NCBI RefSeq assembly: GCF_024733845.1
Contig: NZ_JANRHG010000002.1
Span: forward strand, 186,001 to 250,000
Direction of reading: 5' to 3'
DNA length: 64,000 nucleotides
From: Neomoorella sulfitireducens
GTDB taxonomy: Bacteria; Bacillota; DSM-521; Neomoorellales; Neomoorellaceae
Below are positions 16,945 to 26,887 of the stretch, in pieces. Made by a program: the position numbers and the translations under genes. The number at the start of each line of letters is the position of its first letter. Positions within the stretch are counted from its first letter, which is position 1. The notes below the pieces were generated by a model. That model searched no databases. It saw only the letters and a list, made by a program, of their open reading frames with translations, and was not told where the DNA came from.

Positions 16945-18114
16945 TTATTTCAGCAAGATAGAAGCAAAGCTTTCCCCATCCAGGTTATAAGAGACATAAA
17001 AAAGTTCGGCAACAGTAGCCCCCAGATCGGCAAAGGTCGGGCGCACACCAAGATTTACCGGCCGGATATGTTTCCCGCATACCAGGAGGGGGACATACTC
17101 CCGGGAGTGATCGGTACTGGGGGTGGTGGGATCACAGCCGTGGTCAGCTGTAAGTACCAGGACGTCTTTTTCGTTTAATGCTTCCAGTAATTCCGGCAGG
17201 CGCCGGTCGAAGGCTTCCAGGGCGGCAGCATAACCGGCCACGTCGTTGCGGTGGCCGTAGCGCATATCAAAGTCCACCAGGTTGGTGAAGATTAGGCCGC
17301 GGCCGCCTTCCCGCATCAAGTTACACGTCTGATCAACGCCGTCCATATTATCATGGGTGTGAATCCAGCGGCTTATCCCACGGCCGGCAAAGATATCTTT
17401 TATTTTCCCTACCGCCATTACCTGGTAACCGGCACTTTTAACGGCATCAAGGAGCGTGGGCCGGGGCGGCTCCAGGGAAAAATCCTGGCGCCGGTCGGTA
17501 CGGATAAAATGCCCCGGTTCTCCCACAAAGGGGCGGGCAATTACCCTGCCTACTGCATGTTCACCTGCCAGCAACTGCCGGGCAATCTTACAATAACGAT
17601 AAAGTTCCTGGACGGGGATTACATCTTCATGAGCTGCTATCTGGAATACGCTGTCCGCCGAAGTATAAACGATAGGGTAACCGGTGCGCATATGTTCCGG
17701 ACCCAGTTCCTCTATTATCACCGTACCGGAGGCCGGTTTGTTACCCAGGACCTTGCGGCCGATGGCCTTTTCAAAGGGCTCAATAATTTCCGGTGGGAAA
17801 CCGTGGGGATAAAGGGGAAAAGGTCGATCTAAAACCACGCCGGCCAGCTCCCAGTGGCCGCTGGTGGTATCCTTGCCTGCTGCCCGGGATGCCATTTTAC
17901 CATAGGCAGCTGCCGGGGCACCAACGGGAGCAATCCCCTTGAGGGGAATAATATTGCCCAATCCGAGCCGGCCCATATTTGGCAGGCGCAGGTCTACCCT
18001 GGCGGCAATATGCCCCAGGGTATTGCTACCCTCATCACCGTATTTGGCAGCGTCGGGAAGTTCACCTACACCAACGCTGTCGAGAACGATAATTATAACG
18101 CGGTCAATGACCAT
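16945..18114 (-). CDS. deoB: Phosphopentomutase
   Basis: 389 residues of the alkaline-phosphatase-like superfamily. Seen are the metal-site start [36 protein letters not shown] with the phosphorylated threonine, and [18 protein letters not shown]. It interconverts (deoxy)ribose 1- and 5-phosphates in nucleoside salvage. ATG 18114 is chosen because the strand [11 protein letters not shown] starts right after it; the longer frame to 18165 would run into the xerD end. Confidence 0.93.
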   Translation of the reverse strand: MVIDRVIIIVLDSVGVGELPDAAKYGDEGSNTLGHIAARVDLRLPNMGRLGLGNIIPLKGIAPVGAPAAAYGKMASRAAGKDTTSGHWELAGVVLDRPFPLYPHGFPPEIIEPFEKAIGRKVLGNKPASGTVIIEELGPEHMRTGYPIVYTSADSVFQIAAHEDVIPVQELYRYCKIARQLLAGEHAVGRVIARPFVGEPGHFIRTDRRQDFSLEPPRPTLLDAVKSAGYQVMAVGKIKDIFAGRGISRWIHTHDNMDGVDQTCNLMREGGRGLIFTNLVDFDMRYGHRNDVAGYAAALEAFDRRLPELLEALNEKDVLVLTADHGCDPTTPSTDHSREYVPLLVCGKHIRPVNLGVRPTFADLGATVAELFYVSYNLDGESFASILLK

Positions 18115-18139
18115 GATGCCTTTAGCCTCCCAAATAATA

Positions 18140-19027
18140 TCACGCCCGCGGATGGGTCCGGTCATAAATCTCGCGGATCTTTTTTCTGGTTAGATGGGTA
18201 TAAATCTGGGTCGTGCCGATATCGGCATGACCTAAAAGCTCCTGGACCGAACGCAGGTCGGCGCCATTTTCCAGGAGATGAGTGGCGAAAGAATGACGCA
18301 AGGTATGGGGTGTGATTTCCTTTTTTAAATTAGCCGCCTTTGCATATCCTTTAAGAATTTTCCAGCACCCCTGGCGAGAAAGACGCCGGCCGTGCTGGTT
18401 AACAAATAAAGCCGTTTCTGTCTTCCTTTTTATTAGTTTCCCCCGCCCGTTCTCAAGGTATGTCCGCACATGGAAACAGGCTACCTGACCCATGGGAACT
18501 ACCCTTTCCCGGGACCCTTTACCCAGGCAGCGGACAAATTCACCCTCCAGGTTTACCTGATCTACATTGAGGGCCACCAGTTCCGAGACGCGCAATCCTG
18601 TGGCGTAAAGCAATTCCAACATTGCTTTATCGCGCAAACCTGCCGGGGTGTCGGGTCGCGGCTGGCTCAGCAGCCTTTCAATCTCTTCAACAGTCAAAAC
18701 CCGGGGTAATTTTTTGACCTGCCGTGGAGATTCCAAATTAACTGTCGGATCACTCTCGACCAGGCGTTCCCTTAATAAAAAGTGGTAAAATGATTTCAAG
18801 GCCGCAAGATGCTGGGAAATAGTCGCCGGTGACCGGCCTTCCCTCTGCATTTTCATCAGGTAGGCTACCAGCAAACCGTGATTGACCTCGCGTACTGATT
18901 TTACCCTGCTGTTTTCCAGGTATTGTAAAAACTGCTGCAGGTCGCTGTTATAAGAAGCGAGGGTATTTTCCGCCAGACCTCTTTCTACTACCAGGTAATA
19001 AAGGAATTCATCCACAAGCTCACGCAC
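18140..19027 (-). CDS. xerD: Tyrosine site-specific recombinase XerD
   Basis: 295 residues: an N-terminal SAM-like core-binding domain (about 1-85) and a catalytic domain with Arg in [10 protein letters not shown]-x-x-R in [11 protein letters not shown], the second His in [10 protein letters not shown] and the nucleophile in QIYTHL. XerD with XerC resolves chromosome dimers at dif. The order xerD-deoB-dacF-spoIIA is as in Bacillus. The start is GTG 19027. Confidence 0.9.
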   Translation of the reverse strand: MRELVDEFLYYLVVERGLAENTLASYNSDLQQFLQYLENSRVKSVREVNHGLLVAYLMKMQREGRSPATISQHLAALKSFYHFLLRERLVESDPTVNLESPRQVKKLPRVLTVEEIERLLSQPRPDTPAGLRDKAMLELLYATGLRVSELVALNVDQVNLEGEFVRCLGKGSRERVVPMGQVACFHVRTYLENGRGKLIKRKTETALFVNQHGRRLSRQGCWKILKGYAKAANLKKEITPHTLRHSFATHLLENGADLRSVQELLGHADIGTTQIYTHLTRKKIREIYDRTHPRA

Positions 19028-19111
19028 AGGGCACCACCATTCCCCTTGAGTTTACCAAATTATTTCCACATATAAAGATAAATCTCCTCTATGGGAACCA
19101 AAAAAAGCCAT

Positions 19112-19134
19112 AAAAAACCGCCTGCTGGAGGCGG
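19112..19134 (-). terminator. Rho-independent terminator after the spoIIM-linked gene
   Basis: On the minus strand CCGCCT-CCAGC-AGGCGG followed by six T's. It ends the leftward unit that includes the 79-residue protein gene, separating it from xerD. Confidence 0.85.
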
Positions 19135-19161
19135 GGTTATAAATCTATTCACCTATAAACT

Positions 19162-19401
19162 CTATTCACCCCGGTAAAAACTCTTTAATCTTTCTATTAA
19201 ACCACCCAGGCCGGCGGTTTCACCGGGAGCCTGGGCTGCAGCCGGCTGTTCCTGCTGCCAGGTAGCCGGGGTACTACTTTGACCTGCCAGGCCGGAACGG
19301 TCACTACCTGCCATCTGACTCAGCAAGATAGTAGCCACCAGAACAGCAGCCAGCAGCCAGACAAGTTTTTGCCGCCATTTACTAATAGTAACCACGATCA
19401 T
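19162..19401 (-). CDS. Small single-pass membrane protein, unknown function
   Basis: 79 residues, not recognised. One hydrophobic helix (LVWLLAAVLVATILL, about residues 13-27) follows a short basic N terminus, then a Gln/Pro/Ala-rich linker and a short amphipathic C-terminal helix (GLGGLIERLKSFYRG). ATG 19401 follows a run of G's. It sits 17 bases after spoIIM and just before a terminator, so it is the last gene of that unit and may work in the sporulation membrane; this is only context. Confidence 0.6.
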   Translation of the reverse strand: MIVVTISKWRQKLVWLLAAVLVATILLSQMAGSDRSGLAGQSSTPATWQQEQPAAAQAPGETAGLGGLIERLKSFYRGE

Positions 19402-19418
19402 CTCTTATACCCCCCACT

Positions 19419-20033
19419 TTAAAAATAATTGAGTACTACCCTGGCAAAAGCCGGTGCAAGATAAGCCTCCACCAGGCCCCCGCCCGCTACCAGTAGCGTG
19501 ACCAGGATCATACAAATTGAATAGCTAAAAAAGCGCGGTAAAAGACCCTTTTCACCAACGCCCCGGCCGCGCATTAAACTTATAGAAAAGGAAATTGCCA
19601 GCATAGCTGCCATAAATAAGGCCGGGATCTGGATAAAGTTGGGGGGCATAACGGCCATTAGTGACAGGGCCACTCCATAAAGGGCTTTCTGTTGCACCAG
19701 GAAGCCGACTGTAAAACCAAGGATAAACCCCTTAAAAAAGACAACCAGAATAATTAACGGTATGCCTATTACCGTTAAACCGAGAAACCATACCAGGCCG
19801 ATTTCTTTAAGGGCATCGATCATAGCATCATATAAAACTTTATAGCCTTTTATGTCGCTGCTATTAATTTGTTGTAAGAGATTATCCAGGTGGGCGGCCA
19901 GCCGGGTCACCTGCTGGCTTTCTAAAAAATAAAGGGCAAGGGTTCCGACAATTATTCCTCCCAGGAATGAAAAAATGATGACGAGATATAGGCCAAGGTT
20001 GTCCCTGATATGCCTGGCAAGGACCTTCTCCAC
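19419..20033 (-). CDS. spoIIM: Stage II sporulation protein M
   Basis: 204 residues with about five membrane helices and a polar loop at 40-65. Motifs such as VVFFKGFILGFTVGFL and the ending helix fit SpoIIM, part of the SpoIID-SpoIIM-SpoIIP peptidoglycan machine that drives engulfment. It follows nudF and precedes the 79-residue protein gene. Confidence 0.9.
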   Translation of the reverse strand: MEKVLARHIRDNLGLYLVIIFSFLGGIIVGTLALYFLESQQVTRLAAHLDNLLQQINSSDIKGYKVLYDAMIDALKEIGLVWFLGLTVIGIPLIILVVFFKGFILGFTVGFLVQQKALYGVALSLMAVMPPNFIQIPALFMAAMLAISFSISLMRGRGVGEKGLLPRFFSYSICMILVTLLVAGGGLVEAYLAPAFARVVLNYF

Positions 20034-20076
20034 CCATTCCCCCTCCCCGGCAGTTCCGTTAAATATCTTCCCCTAG

Positions 20077-20105
20077 ATAGTTATGCCACTCCGGGATATT
20101 TATGC
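20077..20105 (-). promoter_or_regulatory. Possible sigma-E promoter of spoIIM
   Basis: On the minus strand GCATAAA (20105-20099) and CATAACTAT (20085-20077) are 13 bases apart and partly match the sigma-E pattern (-35 ATA-type, -10 CATACA-type). spoIIM is a sigma-E gene in Bacillus. The match is imperfect. Confidence 0.3.
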
Positions 20106-20636
20106 CTCTAACAGGTGCGCGGCGATAAGGAGGCCGGCAATACTTTTGGCATCCTGGATTGTACCTGAAAATATTTCTGCCACGGCAGTTGCCAGGGGCA
20201 AACGTACCACTTCCAGGAATTCGTCGGCATCGGCTTCTTCCCGGTGACATTCGAGGCCGGTGGCGAGAAATAGATACATAATTTCATCGCAAAAGCCAGG
20301 GGTGGTGTAAAAGGTTAATAGCTGCTGCCATGCGGCAGCTTTAAGACCAACTTCTTCCGCCAGCTCCCGCCGGGCACAGCTTAAAGGTTCTTCCCCGGCA
20401 TCAAGTTTACCGGCAGGGATCTCCAGGGTTACCCGGTCAACAGGGTAGCGGTACTGGCGGACAAGATAAACGTTTTTTTCTTTATCCAGGGCAATGATTG
20501 CTACGGCGCCAGGGTGTTCAACGACTTCGCGGCTGGTTTCCTTACCATCAGGTAATCGCACCAGGTCCCGGCGTAAACTTAAAATACGGCCTTCGTAAAT
20601 GCGTTCAGTCTTCACTACCTTTTCGGTAAGATCCAT
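20100..20636 (-). CDS. nudF: ADP-ribose pyrophosphatase (Nudix hydrolase)
   Basis: 178 residues. The Nudix box reads GKLDAGEEPLSCARRELAEE followed by VGL (about 75-97), with all metal-binding glutamates; YRYPVDRVTLEIPAG before it and ADADEFLEV after it are typical of the ADP-ribose group. It hydrolyses ADP-ribose to AMP and ribose 5-phosphate. ATG 20636 follows a weak GGAGG box. Confidence 0.9.
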   Translation of the reverse strand: MDLTEKVVKTERIYEGRILSLRRDLVRLPDGKETSREVVEHPGAVAIIALDKEKNVYLVRQYRYPVDRVTLEIPAGKLDAGEEPLSCARRELAEEVGLKAAAWQQLLTFYTTPGFCDEIMYLFLATGLECHREEADADEFLEVVRLPLATAVAEIFSGTIQDAKSIAGLLIAAHLLEA

Positions 20637-20699
20637 GGCTTATATTCCTCCCAAAATAAGTTAAGAAACTGGCTAAATGCCAGTTCCTTTCATGCTCAT

Positions 20700-21473
20700 T
20701 TAATTTATCTTGGCCCCTATCCTGAGTTTATCGGCTATCATGGCTATAAATTCTGAATTTGTCGGTTTGCCCCGTTCTACATTGATAGTATAGCCAAAAA
20801 ACTTATTCATCAACTCTACATTGCCCCGGTCCCAGGCAAGCTCGATGGCATGGCGGATGGCGCGTTCTACCCGGCTGGGCGTGGTCATAAATTTACGCGC
20901 CACCAGGGGATAAAGCTCTTTAGTTACTGCACCTAAAAGGCTCACGTCGTCGATTACCATCAGGATGGCTTCGCGTAAATATTGATAACCTTTGATGTGA
21001 GCAGGTACTCCCATTTGATGGATTATCCTGGTCACTTCAACATCCATATTGCGGCCGTTGCGATTTATTTGGGCCGGAGCTGCCGGAAGGCTGTAACCAC
21101 TGGCCAGTTGCCGCAGGCGGTTGCCCAAAACTTCCAGGTCAAAGGGTTTAAGTATGTAATAATCAGCACCCAGCTCCATGGAACGCACGGTCATGTTTTC
21201 CTGGCCCAAAGCCGTTAGAATAACTATCTTCGGCCGCGGTTCGAAATTCAAGTCATTGAGGCGTTCCAAAACACCGATACCGTCGAGGTGGGGCATTATA
21301 ATATCTAAAATCACTACATCCGGCTCCTGTTCCTGGATAAGCTGGAGGGTTTCATGGCCATTATGGGCTATCCCCGATAAAATAAAATCCTGTTGTCCAT
21401 TAAAAAACTCCTCAAGTACTTCACAAAATTCCCGATTATCATCGGCAATTAATACTTTGATAGGCTCTTTCAT
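20700..21473 (-). CDS. spo0A: Sporulation master regulator Spo0A
   Basis: 257 residues. Receiver domain: acidic pair in IADDNREF, phosphorylated Asp in [13 protein letters not shown] (near 56), Thr in VILTALGQ and Lys in YILKPFDLE. After a linker, the Spo0A DNA-binding domain contains the recognition segment [15 protein letters not shown] and ends [23 protein letters not shown] 21473 with GGGAGGC is chosen; the frame's 40-residue extension lies in non-coding DNA. It follows spoIVB as in other spore formers. Confidence 0.97.
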   Translation of the reverse strand: MKEPIKVLIADDNREFCEVLEEFFNGQQDFILSGIAHNGHETLQLIQEQEPDVVILDIIMPHLDGIGVLERLNDLNFEPRPKIVILTALGQENMTVRSMELGADYYILKPFDLEVLGNRLRQLASGYSLPAAPAQINRNGRNMDVEVTRIIHQMGVPAHIKGYQYLREAILMVIDDVSLLGAVTKELYPLVARKFMTTPSRVERAIRHAIELAWDRGNVELMNKFFGYTINVERGKPTNSEFIAMIADKLRIGAKIN

Positions 21474-21600
21474 GTATTGCCTCCCGCCTCCTGTACCCCG
21501 TGTCATTTTTTTAGACGAGATAGTTTTCGACGCCGGAAGGGGAAATCCTTCCATTCGCATAAAAAGGCAAAACTTTTGGTTATCCAACATCAACTTACCA

Positions 21601-22893
21601 TTATATGTATGCTACCAGGGGATTCGACGGCAGTCCCCTGGCTGATGCGACTAGTTCTGTCTCCTGGAGCATCCATTCGGCCAGCACCCCGTATCCCCTA
21701 GCAGGATCGTTGATAAATACATGGGTTACAGCCCCTACCAGTTGCCCTTCCTGGATAATAGGACTGCCGCTCATACCCTGGATAATTCCCCCTGTTAAAG
21801 CCAGCAACCGGGGATCGGTAATCCGGATGATAAGCCCTCTCCCGCTGGCCCGCTGGTTAAGCATTACCCGTTCAATTTCGACTTGAAACCTTTCTACCTT
21901 CTCTCCCTCAACTACTGTTAAGATCTCGGCCGGGCCCGGGCGTACCGTCTCCGCCAGGGCAACAGGCAAGGGTGAGGTAAAATAACCTGGAATGTCACCG
22001 GTTATCGTCCCAAATATCCCAACTGTTGTATTCTTCTGGATAATGCCGCTGAACTTGCTATTTTCCAGGAAGACACCTATTTTTTCTCCGGGCTGGCCCC
22101 GTCTTCCCTGGTGAATCCCCTGGATTGCGGCCGCGACAATCCGGCCGCCGCTGAGGTTTATTTTTTCCTGGCCGTCACCGCTGACCATATGCCCTAACGC
22201 GCCAAAAATATTCTTGTCCCTGTCATAAAAAGTTAACGTGCCGACACCGGCGGTGCTGTCCCGGATAAACACGCCGATCCGGTACCGTCCCGTCTCCTGG
22301 CAGTATACGGGCTGGATATCAATGCTTAGCAGGCGCTCGCCCCTTCTAACAGTTAACCTAAGAGGACGGTTGCCCCGGCCGGCAGCATCGATCAAAGAAG
22401 CCACTTCCTGATCGCTACTGACTTCCTGGCCATCAATAGCTAAAATTGTATCGCCCGTTTCCAGCCCTGCCTTTTGCGCCGGGTAAAACTTGTTGCCCCG
22501 GGCGTCTATTACAGCTGCCTGCCCTACCACCATAACCCCTTCTGTTTTTAGCAGCACCCCAATAGACTGGCCGCCGGGAAAAACACTAACCGGCTGGACC
22601 ATTTGCACAGTAATATTTTTCAGGGGAATGACACCAAATAATTTCAACTGGAGCTGCCACCAGCCCGGCTGCTCCTGGCCATCAGTACTGGCTTTATCCA
22701 GGCTGGCGGCCTGTATTTCTACCTGCCGTGCCAGTCCCGGCGGCAGTTCCCAGCTCAGGTTAAAAGGCGACGTTGTTGACTGGCGCAACATCCATGGAAG
22801 ACTAAAAAAGCCGCGCACCGGCGGGAGCATTCCTCCGTACAATAATAATGCCGCCAGCACCAGGCCGAAAACCCGGTGCCCCAGGCGTTTCAA
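21601..22893 (-). CDS. spoIVB: SpoIVB serine peptidase
   Basis: About 430 residues: an N-terminal membrane anchor ([15 protein letters not shown]), a PDZ domain near 125-190 ([18 protein letters not shown]), and an S55 peptidase domain with His in ALGHMVSG and the nucleophile in [14 protein letters not shown]. SpoIVB is secreted from the forespore and triggers pro-sigma-K processing. TTG 22893 is favoured because GGAGG lies eight bases upstream; the frame's earlier starts are too close to or inside that box. Confidence 0.92.
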   Translation of the reverse strand: MKRLGHRVFGLVLAALLLYGGMLPPVRGFFSLPWMLRQSTTSPFNLSWELPPGLARQVEIQAASLDKASTDGQEQPGWWQLQLKLFGVIPLKNITVQMVQPVSVFPGGQSIGVLLKTEGVMVVGQAAVIDARGNKFYPAQKAGLETGDTILAIDGQEVSSDQEVASLIDAAGRGNRPLRLTVRRGERLLSIDIQPVYCQETGRYRIGVFIRDSTAGVGTLTFYDRDKNIFGALGHMVSGDGQEKINLSGGRIVAAAIQGIHQGRRGQPGEKIGVFLENSKFSGIIQKNTTVGIFGTITGDIPGYFTSPLPVALAETVRPGPAEILTVVEGEKVERFQVEIERVMLNQRASGRGLIIRITDPRLLALTGGIIQGMSGSPIIQEGQLVGAVTHVFINDPARGYGVLAEWMLQETELVASARGLPSNPLVAYI

Positions 22894-22950
22894 GGACATC
22901 ACCTCCATTAAATTCAAGGATTTTATTTTTACATTCTAAACATAAAATAA

Positions 22951-22991
22951 CCTCAGGCCGTTGCTTTTATGCTGTTAAAAACGTCCTGAGG
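22951..22991 (-). terminator. Terminator between recN and spoIVB
   Basis: On the minus strand CCTCAGG (22991-22985) pairs with CCTGAGG (22957-22951), extended by a CG pair, followed by TTATTTTA. It separates spoIVB from the upstream dxs-recN operon. Confidence 0.65.
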
Positions 22992-23061
22992 AGGAGTTAC
23001 AGACAGCATTAGGAAGTATAAAAGAGATAATTTAAGATTTTTAAAGTCAATGACATAAATT

Positions 23062-24738
23062 TCATTTTTTGGACCGGGTCTGTTCTAAAAGGGCGGCCGC
23101 ATGCTTCCTGGCGATGGGACTGGTTTCCCCCGATAACAACCTGGCCAGTTCTTCCACCCGGGCCTCACCCGCTAATTTTTCGATGCTGGTAAAGGTACGG
23201 CCGTCCCGTACAATCTTACTCACACGGTAATGCTGCCCGGCAACACCGGCCAGTTGCGCCGAATGGGTAACACAGAGAACCTGGTGGCGGCGGCCAATGG
23301 CCGCCAGGGTATTGGCCACGGCACGGGCAGCGGCGCCGCCGATGCCGGCATCAATTTCATCAAATATTAAAGTAGGGACTGCGTCAACTTCCGCTAAAAT
23401 ACTCTTGCAGGCCAGCATTACCCGGGCCATCTCCCCTCCGGATGCAATTTGGGCCAGGGGACGGCTCCCTTCCCCGGGATTGGGCTGGAAAAGAAATGTT
23501 ATCGTATCCATTCCGCCAGGGCCTGGCCGGGGTGATTCTGTACAGTCTATCATTAGCCGTGCTGCCGGCATGGCCATTTCACGGAGTACAGCGGTTATTT
23601 CCGCCGCGATTTTCCGGGCGGCTTCCAGGCGCTGCCGGCGCAAATGCAGGGCTGCTTCCCTGTACCTGGCTTCAGCAGCTGTCATATCTTTTTCCAGGTT
23701 AACCACCATCGCCGCCCTGCGATCCAGTTCCTCTAAAGCTGCCGCCGTTTGCTCCTGGTATTGTAAAATTGCTCTAATATCGGGACCATATTTTCGTTTT
23801 AAATTTTTAATTAATTCCAGCCTGTCTTCGATCTCTTTTAATCTATTGGGATCGTACTCTAACTTTTCTTCATAGCGGCGTATCCCGCGGGCCACCTCTT
23901 CTACCTGGGCGGCTGCAGCCGCAAGCAAATCCTGCCATGGCTTTAGACCGGTGTCAATGGCAGCCATGGTAGCCAAAATTGCCTCCGCTTGGCCGATGCG
24001 GTCGTAAGCCGACCTGCCATCTTCTCCAAAAAGGGCAGCGTAAACTGCCGCAGCTCCTTCGGCCAGTTTGGACGCATTATTCAGGATCTCCAGTTCCCGG
24101 AGTAATGCTTCATCTTCACCCGGGCTTAAATTGGCAGCAGCTATTTCCTTTAACTGGTAGGTCAGCAGGTCCCGTTGCCGTTCCCTTGCCGCTTCGTCAC
24201 CGCCAAGTTCCTCTAGTTCATTTTGTAAATTTTGCCACGTTATGTAGAGTCCTTTGACCTGCGCCCTCAATGCCATTAAACCGGCTACTCCATCCAGGAG
24301 ATCCATTTGCGAAGCAGGCCTCAAGATGGACTGGTAGGCGTGCTGGCCGTGAATATCGACCAGCATCTGGCCAATCCTCTGGTACATACTTAAAGTGAGA
24401 CTCCGCCCGTTAACCCGGCAGCTGTGGCGACCGCTGCGGCTGATTTCCCGGCTGAGCAAAAGGCTGCCGTCGGCCTCAAGGGGAATGCCGAATTCGTTCA
24501 GGATTTCTTCCAATCCGGGTATGCCGGCAACCTGAAAGAGGCCACTAACCAGGGCTCGTTCGGCGCCGGTTCGGATATACTCCGCTGATGCCCGCGCCCC
24601 TACCAGAAGCCCCACGGCATCAACTATTATGGATTTGCCGGCACCGGTTTCTCCTGTAAGGACCGTTAGCCCGGGTTCCAGGTCCAGGTGCAGGGATTCG
24701 ATCAGGGCAAAATTTTCAATTTGTAGTTCCTGGAGCAT
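23062..24738 (-). CDS. recN: DNA repair protein RecN
   Basis: 558 residues, SMC-like. Walker A GETGAGKSIIVDAVG at about 29-43; coiled-coil arms in the middle (about 150-380); signature IASGGEMARVMLA and Walker B PTLIFDEIDAGIGG near the C terminus; D-loop region VLCVTHSAQLA. RecN acts early in double-strand-break repair. It starts four bases after argR, the standard argR-recN order. Confidence 0.95.
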   Translation of the reverse strand: MLQELQIENFALIESLHLDLEPGLTVLTGETGAGKSIIVDAVGLLVGARASAEYIRTGAERALVSGLFQVAGIPGLEEILNEFGIPLEADGSLLLSREISRSGRHSCRVNGRSLTLSMYQRIGQMLVDIHGQHAYQSILRPASQMDLLDGVAGLMALRAQVKGLYITWQNLQNELEELGGDEAARERQRDLLTYQLKEIAAANLSPGEDEALLRELEILNNASKLAEGAAAVYAALFGEDGRSAYDRIGQAEAILATMAAIDTGLKPWQDLLAAAAAQVEEVARGIRRYEEKLEYDPNRLKEIEDRLELIKNLKRKYGPDIRAILQYQEQTAAALEELDRRAAMVVNLEKDMTAAEARYREAALHLRRQRLEAARKIAAEITAVLREMAMPAARLMIDCTESPRPGPGGMDTITFLFQPNPGEGSRPLAQIASGGEMARVMLACKSILAEVDAVPTLIFDEIDAGIGGAAARAVANTLAAIGRRHQVLCVTHSAQLAGVAGQHYRVSKIVRDGRTFTSIEKLAGEARVEELARLLSGETSPIARKHAAALLEQTRSKK

Positions 24739-24742
24739 GGCT

Positions 24743-25201
24743 TCACCCTTCCCTTAGCTCGGTAAAACGCCTCAAGACCTCAGCCACAGCTTCTTTTGGT
24801 TTTACAATGACCAGGATGGTATCATCCCCGGCTACCGTCCCTATGATCTCCGGCCAGGCCACATTATCAAGGCAGGAGGCAACGGCATGGGCCGTCCCCG
24901 GCAGGGTGCGGATTAAAATCAAGTTTTCACTATCGTCTATCTTAATCACAGAATCTTCAAAGAGGCGCTGCAAACGGCCATAGACATTCACCGGGGGTTG
25001 CCCCGGGGGGGCAGCGTAACGATATAAATTCTCTCCTGCCGGCACTTTCACCAGGCCCAGTTCTTTAATATCCCTGGAAACGGTAGCCTGGGTAACCTTA
25101 AGCCCGTGCTTGATGAGTTCCCGGGCCAGCTGTTCCTGGGTAGTTACTGGAGTCCTGGTTATTATTTCCAGAATCAGCTGCTGGCGCCTGGCTTTCGTCA
25201 T
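24743..25201 (-). CDS. argR: Arginine repressor ArgR
   Basis: 152 residues. An N-terminal winged helix with the signature TQATVSRDIKELGLVKV and a C-terminal hexamerisation/arginine-binding domain ending GTVAGDDTILVIVKP with the Asp pair that contacts arginine. It represses arginine synthesis genes. ATG 25201 lies inside the annotated 3' end of nadK. Confidence 0.95.
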   Translation of the reverse strand: MTKARRQQLILEIITRTPVTTQEQLARELIKHGLKVTQATVSRDIKELGLVKVPAGENLYRYAAPPGQPPVNVYGRLQRLFEDSVIKIDDSENLILIRTLPGTAHAVASCLDNVAWPEIIGTVAGDDTILVIVKPKEAVAEVLRRFTELREG

Positions 25202-26057
25202 AAGACCGGCTTCCCCCTTCCCTTAATTTTTCTCGCACCAGGCTGTAAAAGGTGCTATTTTTTAAACGTATCAAACGTGTAGGTGTTTCTGCTTTGGTCA
25301 CGGTAACGACGTCGGCGTTTCCCAGGCGCCACCCCTGCTGGCCGTCAACTGTAAGCATAACTTCCGCTCCGGTGGCATGCACATGGACCCTGATTTGTTG
25401 TTCCGCAGGGACCACCAGGGGACGGCTGTAAAGGGTATGGGGACAGATGGGTGTCAAAATAATTACCTGGAGTTCTGGTGACACCAGGGGCCCGCCTGCC
25501 GACAGGGAATAAGCAGTAGACCCGGTAGGTGAGGAGATAATGAGACCATCGGCCGGGTAAGTATCCAGATAAGCAGTGCCGATATAAACTTCCAGGCGAA
25601 GCATCCGGGAAAAGGCGCCCTTGGTAATTACCACGTCATTTAAGGCCTGGCAGGAGATCACCTGGTCCGGACGCCTGACGGCTCCACGGAGCATCATTCG
25701 CTCTTCCAGGCGGTAATCACCGGCCAGGAGTTTATCCAGGGCGGGATAAAGTTCGGCCAGCTCTACTTCGGTTAAAAAACCAAGGTGACCCAGGTTAACG
25801 CCGAGGATGGGTGTAGCGGCACCGGCAACTATCCGCGCCGCCCGCAGGAGGGTACCATCACCACCTAACGCCAGGAGGCAGCCGGCAGTTGCCAGCTCTT
25901 TTTCCGGCACGCCTTTTTCCGGGCAACCCAGGGCGATAGCCTTGCTGGTTGATACCAGTACCCGCACACCGCGGCTTTCCAGGTAAGCAATGATTTCCAC
26001 GGCTACTTCCCTGGCCTTCGGCTTATCCAGGTTGGCCACCATACCTATCTGCTGCAA
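25098..26057 (-). CDS. nadK: NAD kinase, with unusual C-terminal tail
   Basis: 319 residues as read. NAD kinase motifs GGDGTLLRAAR (near 66) and SSPTGSTAYSLSAGG (near 180) are clear; it makes NADP from NAD and ATP. Family members usually end soon after the FYSLVREKL segment (near residue 283). Here the frame runs about 35 residues further into argR as a polar Ser/Asn/Gly/Pro-rich tail. One extra A in the run of five at about 25219 would give a stop forming ATGA with argR, the expected coupling, so a frameshift is possible. ATG 26057 follows GGGAGAC. Confidence 0.9.
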   Translation of the reverse strand: MQQIGMVANLDKPKAREVAVEIIAYLESRGVRVLVSTSKAIALGCPEKGVPEKELATAGCLLALGGDGTLLRAARIVAGAATPILGVNLGHLGFLTEVELAELYPALDKLLAGDYRLEERMMLRGAVRRPDQVISCQALNDVVITKGAFSRMLRLEVYIGTAYLDTYPADGLIISSPTGSTAYSLSAGGPLVSPELQVIILTPICPHTLYSRPLVVPAEQQIRVHVHATGAEVMLTVDGQQGWRLGNADVVTVTKAETPTRLIRLKNSTFYSLVREKLREGGSRSYDESQAPAADSGNNNQDSSNYPGTAGPGTHQARA

Positions 26058-26077
26058 TTGTCTCCCCCGCTTTGAAA

Positions 26078-26887
26078 TTAACGCACTTCCCTGTGGGCTG
26101 CGGTTACTACCTGCTCAATAACTTGCTGCCAGTCTCCTGCTGCTAGGCCCCGGTCTTTTAATCCCAGCCAGAGGAGAAATTCCAGGTTACCCTCCGGGCC
26201 GCTAATGGGCGACCAGGTTAAACCATATATTTTTAAACCCAAGGCTGCTGACGCCGTCATTACTTCTTGTAAAACTTGCCGGTGTACAGCCGGGTCACGT
26301 ACAACCCCCTTTTTGCCGACCCGGCCCGGGCCGGCTTCAAACTGGGGTTTAACCAGGGCAATAATCTCTCCTTCGGGTTTGAGGCAGCGGAGGACTGCCG
26401 GTAGTATTTTGGCCAGGGATATAAAGGCCACGTCAATGGTGGCCAGGTCAACAGCCTCTCCCAGGGTATTCCTTTCCAGGTAACGGGCGTTGGTCCTTTC
26501 CAGGACAATCACCCGCGGATCCCGGCGCAGCGACCAGGCAAGCTGCCCGTAACCAACGTCAACAGCATAAACCCGGGAGGCGCCGTGTTTTAAGGCACAG
26601 TCGGTAAACCCCCCGGTGGACGCGCCTACGTCCAGGATTATTTTATGGTGCAAATCAATATTAAAAACCTTTAAAGCCTTCTCCAGCTTTAAACCGCCGC
26701 GGCTGACATAGGGCAGGGGCTGGCCGGTGAGGCGTATCTCCGCATCAACCGGGACCTTCTCCCCGGGCTTGTCTGCCGGTACATTGTTGACCAGCACCTC
26801 GCCGGCCATTACGGCAGCCTGTGCCTGCTGCCGGCTGCCAAATAATCCTCGCTGTACCAGCAACACGTCCAGTCTTTGCCTAGCCAC
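26078..26887 (-). CDS. tlyA: TlyA-type rRNA 2'-O-methyltransferase
   Basis: 269 residues: an N-terminal S4 RNA-binding domain ([19 protein letters not shown]) and an FtsJ-like SAM methyltransferase domain ([20 protein letters not shown], then the [10 protein letters not shown] segment). TlyA modifies cytidines in rRNA. GTG 26887 with AGGGAG eight bases upstream is chosen; it overlaps the dxs stop by eight bases. Confidence 0.9.
   Translation of the reverse strand: MARQRLDVLLVQRGLFGSRQQAQAAVMAGEVLVNNVPADKPGEKVPVDAEIRLTGQPLPYVSRGGLKLEKALKVFNIDLHHKIILDVGASTGGFTDCALKHGASRVYAVDVGYGQLAWSLRRDPRVIVLERTNARYLERNTLGEAVDLATIDVAFISLAKILPAVLRCLKPEGEIIALVKPQFEAGPGRVGKKGVVRDPAVHRQVLQEVMTASAALGLKIYGLTWSPISGPEGNLEFLLWLGLKDRGLAAGDWQQVIEQVVTAAHREVR

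Noticed and set aside
21480-21600. Sigma-H promoter or Spo0A box for spo0A
   Set aside because: A GAAT element and a TTCGAC-like element are present but spacing and flanks do not match the consensus well enough.
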